Source of the DNA: G020354085 sp964629975
Lineage (GTDB): Bacteria; Pseudomonadota; Gammaproteobacteria; Acidiferrobacterales; Sulfurifustaceae
Reading direction: 5' to 3'
NCBI GenBank assembly: GCA_964629975.1
Contig: CAZVUN010000023.1
Location: 1 to 32,948, forward strand
DNA length: 32,948 bases
Part shown: positions 1-6,686 of the stretch, one piece after another
Layout: every line of letters begins with the position of its first letter
Position numbering within the stretch: the stretch's first letter is position 1
Made by a program: the position numbers and the translations under genes
The notes under the pieces: generated by a model
What the model was told of the DNA's origin: nothing
Seen by the model: only the letters and a program-made list of their open reading frames with translations
Database searches by the model: none

Positions 1-527
1 AGATGGGCGTGAAGAAGGACGCCATCCCCGGCTTCATCAACGAGATGTGGGCGCGCGTCGATGAGCCCGGTACCTACCGCGGCCAGTGCGCCGAGCTGTG
101 CGGCAAGGACCACGGCTTCATGCCGATCGTGGTGCAGGCCGTAAGCCAGGAAGAGTTTGACAAGTGGGCAAGCCTGCAGAAGAGCAAGGCCGCGGCCGAG
201 GCCGCCGATGCCGGCAAGACCTTTACCAAGGACGAGCTGCTGGCCAAGGGCAAGCAGGTGTACGCTGCCTCGTGCGCCGCCTGTCACGGGCCGAACGGCG
301 AAGGCGTCGGTCCGTTCCCGAAGATGGCCGGCAGCAAGATCGCCAAGGGCCCGCTCGCCGAGCACCTCAAGATCGTCCTCAAGGGCAAGCCCGGCACCGC
401 CATGCAGGCGTTTGGCCTGCAGCTCAACGATGTCGACCTGGCCGCGGTGATCACCTACGAGCGCAACGGCTTCGGCAACAATACCGGGGATGTCGTGCAG
501 CCGGCCCAGGTCAAGGCCGCCCGCTAG
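1..527 (+). CDS. coxB: Cytochrome c oxidase subunit II with fused C-terminal cytochrome c domain (5' end missing)
   Basis: This is the C-terminal 174 residues of subunit II, which accepts electrons from cytochrome c and passes them to heme a through the CuA centre on the periplasmic side. The frame is open to the left edge, so the gene is truncated by the window. Counting from the first visible Met, the CuA ligands are in place: C29, E31, C33, H37 and M40, in QCAELCGKDHGFM. A linker rich in Ala and Lys (about 55-75) leads to a class I cytochrome c domain with CAACH at 91-95 and a plausible axial Met at 134 (PGTAM). The fusion is the caa3 type of architecture, so the oxidase may carry its own electron-donating heme c. 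It is 35 bases upstream of coxA in the same operon. The N-terminal membrane hairpin and signal region are outside the window. Confidence 0.96.
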   Translation, partial: MGVKKDAIPGFINEMWARVDEPGTYRGQCAELCGKDHGFMPIVVQAVSQEEFDKWASLQKSKAAAEAADAGKTFTKDELLAKGKQVYAASCAACHGPNGEGVGPFPKMAGSKIAKGPLAEHLKIVLKGKPGTAMQAFGLQLNDVDLAAVITYERNGFGNNTGDVVQPAQVKAAR

Positions 528-562
528 ACCGGAAAGACGAGATTTCAGAGGAGATCTGAAAC

Positions 563-2131
563 ATGGCACACGCAGCAGCAGCACACCACGAAGAGCACCC
601 GACCGGCATCAGCCGCTGGCTGTTCACCACCAACCACAAGGACATCGGTACGCTGTACCTGGTGTTCGCGTTCACCATGGCGCTGATCGGCGGCATCATG
701 TCGCTCGTGATCCGCGCCGAGCTGTGGCAGCCGGGTCTGCAGGTGGTCGACCCGCACTTCTTCAACCAGATGACCACGGTGCACGCGCTCATCATGATCT
801 TCGGCTTCGTCATGCCGGCGTTCACCGGGCTCGCGAACTGGATGATCCCGATGATGATCGGTGCGCCCGACATGGCGCTGCCGCGCATGAACAACTGGTC
901 GTTCTGGATCCTGCCGTTCGCCGGGGCGCTGCTGATCATCTCGCTGTTCGTGCCGGGCGGTGCCGCCTCCGGCGGCTGGACCCTGTACCCGCCGCTGTCG
1001 GTGCAGCTCGGGATGGGCGTGGACTTCACCATCCTGTCGATCCACCTGCTCGGCATCTCCTCGATCCTGGGCTCGATCAACATCATCGCCACCGTCCTCA
1101 ACATGCGCGCCCCGGGCATGACGCTCATGAAGATGCCGATGTTCTGCTGGGGCTGGCTGATCACGGCGTTCCTGCTGATCGCCTCCCTGCCGGTGCTGGC
1201 CGGGGCCGTGACGATGCTGCTCACCGACCGCCATTTCGGGACGCACTTCTTCGATGCCGCCGGCGGCGGTGACCCGGTGATGTTCCAGCACATCTTCTGG
1301 TTCTTCGGCCACCCCGAGGTGTACATCCTGGTGCTGCCGGCGTTCGGTGTGTTCTCGCAGATCATCCCGACCTTCGCGCGCAAGCCCCTGTTCGGCTACG
1401 CCTCGATGGTGTTCGCCACCGCGACCATCGCGTTCCTGTCGTTCATCGTGTGGGCGCACCACATGTACACGGTCGGCATGCCGCTCGCCGGCGAGCTGTT
1501 CTTCATGTATTCGACCATGCTGATCGCCGTGCCCACGGGCGTGAAGGTGTTCAACTGGGTGTCGACCATGTGGCGCGGGTCAATGAGCTTCGAGACGCCC
1601 ATGCTGTGGGCGATCGGCGGCGTGTTCACCTTCACCATCGGGGGTTTTTCCGGTCTGATGCTGTCGATCACCCCGGCCGATTTCCAGTACCACGACACCT
1701 ACTTCGTGGTGGCGCACTTCCACTACGTGATCATCGGCGGCTCGGTGTTCGCCCTGTTCGGGGCCGTGTACTACTGGCTGCCGAAGTGGACCGGGCACAT
1801 GTACAACGAGACCCTCGGCAAGTGGCACTTCTGGCTGACCATGATCGGCTTCAACCTGACGTTCTTCCCGCAGCACTTCCTCGGGCTCGCCGGCATGCCG
1901 CGCCGCATTCCGGACTACGCGCTGCAGTTCGCGCCGTTCAACCAGTGGTCGACGATCGGTGCCTTCCTCGTCATCGCCTCGCAGCTGATCTTCTTCTACC
2001 TGGCGATTCAGGCGATGAAGAGCGGGGCCAAGGCGACCAGTCAGGTTTGGGAAGGGGCGCAGGGTCTGGAATGGACGGTGCCGTCGCCGGCGCCGTACCA
2101 CACCTTCTCGACGCCGCCGCTCATCAAGTAG
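563..2131 (+). CDS. coxA: Cytochrome c oxidase subunit I (heme aa3, A1 type)
   Basis: This is the catalytic subunit (522 aa, normal length), a 12-helix inner-membrane protein that reduces oxygen to water and pumps protons. Ligands can be read directly. H74 (TTVHALIMIF) and H387 should bind low-spin heme a, and H385 (VAHFHYV) heme a3. CuB is bound by H250 of GHPEVY plus H299 and H300 of WAHHMY, with Y254 the cross-linked tyrosine. E252 inside GHPEVY marks the A1 family with a glutamate-ended D channel, and K328 (PTGVKVFNW) fits the K channel. The start is supported by an AGAGGAGA Shine-Dalgarno at 547-554. A GC-rich hairpin lies just after the stop, before the small membrane peptide and ctaG. 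Confidence 0.98.
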   Translation: MAHAAAAHHEEHPTGISRWLFTTNHKDIGTLYLVFAFTMALIGGIMSLVIRAELWQPGLQVVDPHFFNQMTTVHALIMIFGFVMPAFTGLANWMIPMMIGAPDMALPRMNNWSFWILPFAGALLIISLFVPGGAASGGWTLYPPLSVQLGMGVDFTILSIHLLGISSILGSINIIATVLNMRAPGMTLMKMPMFCWGWLITAFLLIASLPVLAGAVTMLLTDRHFGTHFFDAAGGGDPVMFQHIFWFFGHPEVYILVLPAFGVFSQIIPTFARKPLFGYASMVFATATIAFLSFIVWAHHMYTVGMPLAGELFFMYSTMLIAVPTGVKVFNWVSTMWRGSMSFETPMLWAIGGVFTFTIGGFSGLMLSITPADFQYHDTYFVVAHFHYVIIGGSVFALFGAVYYWLPKWTGHMYNETLGKWHFWLTMIGFNLTFFPQHFLGLAGMPRRIPDYALQFAPFNQWSTIGAFLVIASQLIFFYLAIQAMKSGAKATSQVWEGAQGLEWTVPSPAPYHTFSTPPLIK

Positions 2132-2136
2132 CCGTG

Positions 2137-2173
2137 CGCCACCGCCCCGCGCGACCGCGCGGGGGCGGTGGCG
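2137..2173 (+). other. GC-rich stem-loop between coxA and the small cox peptide
   Basis: An inverted repeat starts 6 bases after the coxA stop. The left arm CGCCACCGCCCCGCGCG (2137-2153) pairs with the right arm, which ends at 2173 in GGGCGGTGGCG; one extra G bulges from the right arm and the loop is very short. No T run follows, so it is not a classical terminator. It could protect the coxA transcript from 3' decay or attenuate readthrough into ctaG and coxC. The role is inferred; only the dyad is seen. Confidence 0.55.
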
Positions 2174-2205
2174 AGCGCGTAAACACCACCCGGAAGAGCG
2201 AACCC

Positions 2206-2337
2206 GTGCACACGTCCGAACCCACCCGCGCCAGCCTTGCCGCCCGCCAGCGGCGGGGCATCCTGATTACGGTCATTGTATTGGCGCTGGTCGCGCTCTC
2301 CTTCTTCATCTCCGCGTTCTTCAAACCCTGGCAATGA
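2206..2337 (+). CDS. Small single-pass membrane protein of the cox operon (43 aa)
   Basis: A short frame starts at GTG 2206 behind GGAAGAG (2192-2198) and ends in TGA at 2335-2337, overlapping the ctaG start as ATGA. The 43-residue product has a short polar N-terminus rich in Arg and Ser (1-17), one hydrophobic helix from about 18 to 37 (ILITVIVLALVALSFFISAF), and a KPWQ end, a topology expected for an inner-membrane micropeptide. Small proteins of this size are known at this position between coxA and ctaG in many proteobacteria and are annotated as cytochrome oxidase small assembly proteins. The function is not established from sequence. The overlap suggests translational coupling with ctaG. 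It is easy to miss because it sits inside a longer spurious frame. Confidence 0.72.
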   Translation: MHTSEPTRASLAARQRRGILITVIVLALVALSFFISAFFKPWQ

Positions 2338-2978
2338 GCGAGCCCGACGACCGTCAGCAGCGTGCGCGTGCCAACCGGCGTCTGGCCTGGAAGCTGGCGC
2401 TGGTCGTGGTCGGCATGTTCGGCTTCGGCTTTGCCATGTGGCCGATGTACATCGTGTTGTGCGACATCACCGGGCTGAACGGCAAGACCGGCAAGCTCGA
2501 CGCCGACGCGGTGGCGGCAGTCACGGCCGACCGCGGCCGTACCGTGACCGTGCAGTTCACCGGTCTCGCCACCACCGGGTTGCCGTGGGAGTTCCGGCCG
2601 CTCACCAAGAGAATCGACGTGCACCCCGGCGAGATCACCGAGGTGCGCTACTACGTGCGCAACACCTCGGACGAGACCATCACCGCGCAGGCGATCCCGA
2701 GCGTGGCGCCCGGGCGCTCGGCCGAGCACTTCAAGAAGATCGAGTGCTTCTGCTTCACGCAGCAGACGCTCAAGCCCGGCGAGGCGCGCGAGATGCCGGT
2801 GCGCTTCGTGGTCGAGCCGGCGCTGGCCCGCGAGGTCGAGGAGATCACGCTCGCCTACACCTTCTTCAACATCGACAAGACCTCCGCGCAGAAGTACGGC
2901 GCGGCAGCGTCGCAGGACCACACCCACGCGCACCACGACCACAGCCAGCACAGGTCGGGTGCCGGTGCGGGAGGATAG
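2334..2978 (+). CDS. ctaG: Cytochrome c oxidase copper assembly protein CtaG/Cox11
   Basis: Cox11 family protein (214 aa) that delivers copper to the CuB site of subunit I. One N-terminal membrane helix (about 18-42) anchors a periplasmic immunoglobulin-like domain. The copper-binding CFCF motif is intact at 138-141 (KKIECFCFTQQTL), and the conserved KPGE and YTFFN segments follow. An odd point is the C-terminal tail, which after the usual end near residue 190 carries a histidine-rich stretch (H196, H198, H200, H201, H203, H206), a likely extra metal-binding tail not essential to the family. The start codon overlaps the stop of the preceding small peptide (ATGA). coxC follows after 41 bases. 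Confidence 0.96.
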   Translation: MSEPDDRQQRARANRRLAWKLALVVVGMFGFGFAMWPMYIVLCDITGLNGKTGKLDADAVAAVTADRGRTVTVQFTGLATTGLPWEFRPLTKRIDVHPGEITEVRYYVRNTSDETITAQAIPSVAPGRSAEHFKKIECFCFTQQTLKPGEAREMPVRFVVEPALAREVEEITLAYTFFNIDKTSAQKYGAAASQDHTHAHHDHSQHRSGAGAGG

Positions 2979-3019
2979 CGACAGGCAGCAACAACGATAG
3001 CGATAAACGAGGAGCAAGC

Positions 3020-3895
3020 ATGGCAACTAGCAACGGCAACTACTATCTGCCCAACCCGAGCCCCTGGCCGATCATCACCTCGGCCGGCCTGTTCCTGCTC
3101 GCGCTCGGGGGGGTACTCAGCATGAACGGCATCGGCGCCGGCAAGTGGGTGCTGCTCGGCGGCGCGGCGGTGATCGTCTACATGATCATCCGCTGGTTCG
3201 GCCAGGTGATCGGCGAGTCCGAGGGCGGCGTTTACAACAAGCAGGTCGATGTGTCGTTCCGCTGGGGCATGTTCTGGTTCATCGTCTCCGAGGTCATGTT
3301 CTTCGCGGCGTTCTTCGGCGCGCTCTTCTACGTACGCCAGTTCGCCGGGCCGTGGCTCGGGGACACCGAGCTGCTGTGGCCGGGCTTCGATTACAGCTGG
3401 CCGAGCGCCGGCCCGAAGGGTCCGCAGGCGATTACGCCCGACACCGTGCCGGGCCCGAATCAGTTCTCGCCGATGGGTGCCTGGGGTATCCCGGCCCTCA
3501 ACACCGCGATCCTGCTGTCCTCCGGCGCGACCATCACCTGGGCGCACTGGGGGCTGCTCAAGAACAACCGCGCGCAGCTCATTACCGGATTGTTCCTGAC
3601 GGTGGCGCTCGGCGTGACGTTCCTGGCGTTTCAGGCCTACGAGTACATTCACGCCTACACCGAGCTCGGGCTGACGCTCAAGACCGGTATCTTTGGCGCG
3701 ACGTTCTTCATGCTGACCGGTTTCCATGGGCTGCACGTCACCATGGGCACGATCATGCTGATCGTCATCCTGGGGCGCTCCATCAAGGGCCACTTCCGCC
3801 CCGACCGCCACTTCGGCTTCGAAGCGGTCGCCTGGTACTGGCACTTCGTCGACGTGGTGTGGCTGTTCCTGTTCGTATTCGTGTACTGGCTGTAG
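3020..3895 (+). CDS. coxC: Cytochrome c oxidase subunit III
   Basis: Subunit III (291 aa) is a seven-helix integral membrane protein that stabilises subunit I and its proton-uptake side. The ATG at 3020 is preceded by a strong GAGGAG site (about 3009-3014). Diagnostic segments include SFRWGMFWFIVSEVMFF (about 79-95), the ALNTAILLSSGATITWAHW block, TGFHGLHVTMG, and the C-terminal signature FEAVAWYWHFVDVVWLFLF. A long insert between the second and third helices (about 110-155, Pro and Gly rich) is usual for proteobacterial subunit III. The gene ends the first cox operon; a perfect hairpin terminator lies 26 bases beyond the stop. Confidence 0.97.
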   Translation: MATSNGNYYLPNPSPWPIITSAGLFLLALGGVLSMNGIGAGKWVLLGGAAVIVYMIIRWFGQVIGESEGGVYNKQVDVSFRWGMFWFIVSEVMFFAAFFGALFYVRQFAGPWLGDTELLWPGFDYSWPSAGPKGPQAITPDTVPGPNQFSPMGAWGIPALNTAILLSSGATITWAHWGLLKNNRAQLITGLFLTVALGVTFLAFQAYEYIHAYTELGLTLKTGIFGATFFMLTGFHGLHVTMGTIMLIVILGRSIKGHFRPDRHFGFEAVAWYWHFVDVVWLFLFVFVYWL

Positions 3896-3921
3896 GCACA
3901 GGCGCCGACCCGCGCAAGAAA

Positions 3922-3954
3922 AAAGGCGCTGCCAGCGAGGCTGGCAGCGCCTTT
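3922..3954. terminator. Bidirectional intrinsic terminator between coxC and the opposing small membrane gene
   Basis: A perfect 15-bp stem (AAAGGCGCTGCCAGC at 3922-3936, its complement at 3940-3954) closes a GAG loop. A run of six or more A precedes it, which reads as a T run on the minus strand, and TTTGTGTTT follows on the plus strand. It sits between convergent genes and should stop transcription from both, more strongly for the minus strand. Confidence 0.9.
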
Positions 3955-3970
3955 GTGTTTGGCCGCACGT

Positions 3971-4189
3971 TCAGTGCGGGCGCGGCGACAGGCCCCCGGC
4001 CGGGATCAGCCCGAAGTAGAAACCGGCGAGCAGCAGTACGAACAGCGTGACCGACAGGCCGATGCGCCAGGTGAGCGCCCGGGCGGTGCGCTCGCCCTGT
4101 CCCTTGTCGCGAAACAGGAAGACCAGCGCGGAAAACAGGCTGGCGAAGATTGCGAGCAGCATCACGATAACGAACGCCTTGGCGAGCAT
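3971..4189 (-). CDS. Small twin-transmembrane protein (DUF2909-like)
   Basis: This 72-residue protein has two predicted membrane helices (about 3-26 and 42-62) joined by a short charged loop (FRDKGQGERTARALTWR). Small two-helix proteins of this type (DUF2909) are commonly found next to SURF1 in cox loci of beta- and gammaproteobacteria, and a link to oxidase assembly is suspected but not shown. I chose the ATG at 4189 because a GGGGA site lies about 5 bases upstream and a perfect TATAAT lies at 4218-4223 on this strand; the longer upstream frame would run through that promoter. It is convergent with coxC and divergent from SURF1. Confidence 0.82.
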   Translation of the reverse strand: MLAKAFVIVMLLAIFASLFSALVFLFRDKGQGERTARALTWRIGLSVTLFVLLLAGFYFGLIPAGGLSPRPH

Positions 4190-4217
4190 CGGTGTCCCCA
4201 GAGTGCAACGAGCCTGG

Positions 4218-4225
4218 ATTATACT
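4218..4225. promoter_or_regulatory. Overlapping divergent -10 elements for the DUF2909 gene and SURF1
   Basis: The bases ATTATACT read as a perfect TATAAT on the minus strand (4218-4223), giving a transcript start about 22 bases before the small membrane gene, and as TATACT on the plus strand (4220-4225), giving a start about 37 bases before SURF1. No convincing -35 is visible on either strand. It is an AT-rich island in a GC-rich context. The assignment is inferred. Confidence 0.45.
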
Positions 4226-4268
4226 AGACTTACTGCGCTTCGGCCGATCATCCGAAGCGCCCGCTCGC

Positions 4269-5018
4269 ATGCTCGCGTCCTTCCGCCCTTCGTTCATCGC
4301 CACCGTGGCCGTGCTGCTGCTGCTGCCGGTGCTGCTGGCACTCGGCTTCTGGCAGCTGCAGCGTGCCGCCGAGAAGCGCGCGCTGCAGCACGAATACGAC
4401 GCGCGCGCGATCGAGGAGCCCGTGACGCTCGCCCCGTACCTCCAGGAGGCTGCCGACCTGCGCTTTCGGCGCGTGCGGGTGCGCGGTCAGTATGACCCGC
4501 ACTACCAGCTGCTGCTCGACAACCGCATCTACCGGGGCCGCCCGGGTTACCATGTGCTGACCCCGCTGCGCATCGACGGCAGCGAGGTGCGCGTGCTCAT
4601 CAATCGCGGCTGGATCGCGCTCGGCGAAAGCCGCGCGCAGCTGCCGAGCTTCGACACGCCGTCCGGCCCGCTCGAGCTCATCGGCGTGGCCACGGTGCCG
4701 TCGGATCGTCACTTCATGCTCGGCACGCCGGCGCCCCTGACCCCCGAGGTGCCCACGGTCTGGCAGCAACTGGACCTGGCGCGCTACCGCGCGGCGGTGC
4801 CGTTCAAGGTGCAGCCCGTGGTGCTGCTGCTCGAGCCGGCCAGCGCGGGCGGTGGCCTGATCCGCGACTGGCCGCGCCTCGATGCCGGCATCGCCGTGCA
4901 CCAGGGCTATGCTTTCCAATGGTTCGTGCTCGCCGCCGCCCTGCTCGCGCTCTATCTGTACCACGGCCGGCGCCGCGCGAGCGCCCCCGCGCAGCCGCCC
5001 GACACGCTCACGTCATGA
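4269..5018 (+). CDS. SURF1-family cytochrome oxidase biogenesis protein
   Basis: SURF1/Shy1 family protein (249 aa) needed for insertion of heme a into subunit I. The layout is typical: an N-terminal membrane helix (about 8-26), then GFWQLQRAAEKR (26-37), a periplasmic domain with the LLDNRIYRGRPGYHVLTPL and LINRGWI blocks, and a C-terminal helix that begins GYAFQWFVLA near residue 217. The ATG at 4269 is chosen because it puts the first helix at the normal place; the frame stays open upstream but that part crosses the divergent promoter and the opposite gene. It overlaps the next gene by ATGA. Confidence 0.93.
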   Translation: MLASFRPSFIATVAVLLLLPVLLALGFWQLQRAAEKRALQHEYDARAIEEPVTLAPYLQEAADLRFRRVRVRGQYDPHYQLLLDNRIYRGRPGYHVLTPLRIDGSEVRVLINRGWIALGESRAQLPSFDTPSGPLELIGVATVPSDRHFMLGTPAPLTPEVPTVWQQLDLARYRAAVPFKVQPVVLLLEPASAGGGLIRDWPRLDAGIAVHQGYAFQWFVLAAALLALYLYHGRRRASAPAQPPDTLTS

Positions 5019-5632
5019 AGGCATCCACCCCCCAGCGGCGCCGTGGCCGCCTGCAACTGCTGCTACTGGCGGCGCTGTTCGCCAGCCCGATGCTGCTCGC
5101 CTACGTGCTGTTCTACAGCGACTGGCGCCCGGAAGGCAGCGCCAACCATGGCGAGCTGGTGCAACCACCGCGCCTGGTGGCCGATGTGGGGCTCACCGAC
5201 CTGCACGGGCAGCGTTTCGCGCTGAGCAGCCTGCGCGGCAAGTGGCTGTACGTGCATTTCGGGCCGGCGCGTTGCACCAGCGCCTGCGCCGAGGGTCTGT
5301 ACAAGACGCGCCAGATCATCATCGCCCAGGAGAAAAACCACGAGCGCGTGCAACGCCTGTTCGTGGTCATCGACGGCGAGGTGACCGACCCGACGCTGGA
5401 GGCGTTGCGCAAGGAGCACCCGGGCCTGCGCGTGGCGCGTCCCGACGCCGAGACACTGCGCGCGCTCGCGCGCGAGTTTACCCTGCCGGTCGGCAGCCCG
5501 CTCGACGGTCGCGATCGCGTCTACCTGCTCGACCCGCTCGGCAACCTGATGCTGAGCTATCCGGCCGACGCCAATCCCAACGGCATGCGCAAGGATCTGG
5601 CGCGGCTGCTGCGCGTCTCGCGGGTCGGGTGA
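5015..5632 (+). CDS. SCO-like thioredoxin-fold membrane protein lacking the copper-binding histidine
   Basis: A 205-residue protein with one N-terminal membrane helix (about 14-34) and a periplasmic thioredoxin-like domain. A CxxxC pair is visible at C87 and C91 (PARCTSAC), the SCO copper/redox motif, after a GKWLYVHFG strand that matches SCO proteins. In SCO proteins a histidine precedes the late strand (DHxxxVYLLDP); here the matching stretch is LDGRDRVYLLDP, with G165 where histidine is expected. It probably acts in thiol chemistry or as an assembly factor rather than as a normal copper donor. Genes of this kind are common between SURF1 and ctaA and are usually left as hypothetical. ATGA overlaps on both sides show tight coupling. 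Confidence 0.8.
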   Translation: MKASTPQRRRGRLQLLLLAALFASPMLLAYVLFYSDWRPEGSANHGELVQPPRLVADVGLTDLHGQRFALSSLRGKWLYVHFGPARCTSACAEGLYKTRQIIIAQEKNHERVQRLFVVIDGEVTDPTLEALRKEHPGLRVARPDAETLRALAREFTLPVGSPLDGRDRVYLLDPLGNLMLSYPADANPNGMRKDLARLLRVSRVG

Positions 5633-6660
5633 TGCTGGGCAAGAGCCAATCGGCCAAGTTCCTGCGCATGGCGCTATGGGCGACGCTGCTCGCATCGGCG
5701 GCCGTGCTGTTCAATGCCTACACGCGCCTGTCGGATGCCGGGCTCGGCTGCCCCGACTGGCCGGGCTGCTACGGGATGCTGTTCGCGCCGCTGACGGCGC
5801 AGGATCTGCCGCAGACACCGGCGCCGGAGGAGCAGCAGCGCCTCGCCAAGAAGCGCGCCGCCCAGGAAACCGCGCAGCGCTTCCTCGCCGGCGCGCTGAG
5901 CCTGGTGCTGATCCGCCTGGTCGTGCTCGGCTGGAACCTGAAGAAGCGCAAGCGCAGCCAGCAGGTGTTGATTCCGCTGGCGACGCTGATCGTGACGTTC
6001 GTGCTGGCGTTCGCCGGCTTTGTCACCTTCGAGTACCGCTACCAGCCGCTGGTGATGATGGTGCAGATCCTGGGTGGCACGCTGGTGGCGGCCCTGCTGT
6101 GGTGGATCGTGCTGCGCGAGCAGCGCCTGTTCCGCTCGGTGACAGTGACGCCGCCCACGCGGCGCATCTGGCCGCGCGCGCTGCTTGCGCTGGTGCTGGT
6201 CGCCGGCCAATTCGCCCTCGGCGCCTGGAGCATGGTCAACTACGCGGGTCTGGCCTGTCCGGACTTCCCGACCTGCCAGCGCGTGTGGTGGCCGGAGATG
6301 GATTTCTACGTGGCCTTCACGCTGTGGCAGGACGTGGGTCTGAACTACGAAGGGCGGCTGCTCAATCTGCCGGCCGCCACCGCCCTGCACATGGCGCACC
6401 GCCTGGGCGCGCTCATAACGCTGCTTTATGTCGGCTGGCTGGCGCTTTATGTGCTCAAGCAGGGCGGGGCCGACCGGCTGTGCCGCTATGGCCTGCTGGT
6501 GCTGTTGATGTTATCGTCCGCCGCCGTGCTCGGGGTCATGCAGGTGGTCATGCATCTGCCGCTTGCCGTGGCGCTGGGGCACAGCGCGGCGGCGCTGCTG
6601 TTGCTCCTGAGCGTCGTGACCCTGATCCACATCGTGCGCGCCCCCGCGACGCTGCGCTGA
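5632..6660 (+). CDS. ctaA: Heme A synthase (COX15/CtaA family) with altered N-terminal heme site
   Basis: Eight-helix membrane protein (342 aa) that oxidises the C8 methyl of heme O to make heme A. The cysteine pairs C40/C46 (GCPDWPGCYG) and C209/C215 (ACPDFPTC) are present, showing the usual internal duplication. In the C-terminal half, H256 (HMAHRLGA) and H317 (ALGHSAAA) match the family heme ligands. In the N-terminal half both expected histidines are glutamine: Q82 in ETAQRFLAG (family pattern xxHRxxAG) and Q145 in MVQILGGT (family pattern xxHLLGG). Both codons are clean CAG (5875-5877 and 6064-6066). Family membership is certain; whether one heme site is lost is inference. ATGA overlap with the preceding gene. 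Confidence 0.94.
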   Translation: MLGKSQSAKFLRMALWATLLASAAVLFNAYTRLSDAGLGCPDWPGCYGMLFAPLTAQDLPQTPAPEEQQRLAKKRAAQETAQRFLAGALSLVLIRLVVLGWNLKKRKRSQQVLIPLATLIVTFVLAFAGFVTFEYRYQPLVMMVQILGGTLVAALLWWIVLREQRLFRSVTVTPPTRRIWPRALLALVLVAGQFALGAWSMVNYAGLACPDFPTCQRVWWPEMDFYVAFTLWQDVGLNYEGRLLNLPAATALHMAHRLGALITLLYVGWLALYVLKQGGADRLCRYGLLVLLMLSSAAVLGVMQVVMHLPLAVALGHSAAALLLLLSVVTLIHIVRAPATLR

Positions 6661-6686
6661 CGCCGATCGACACGCTGGAAGAGAGT

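Noticed and set aside
511..1462. Long minus-strand frames opposite coxA
   Set aside because: coxA has all ligands and normal length on the plus strand; the antisense products are charged, repetitive and without recognisable domains.
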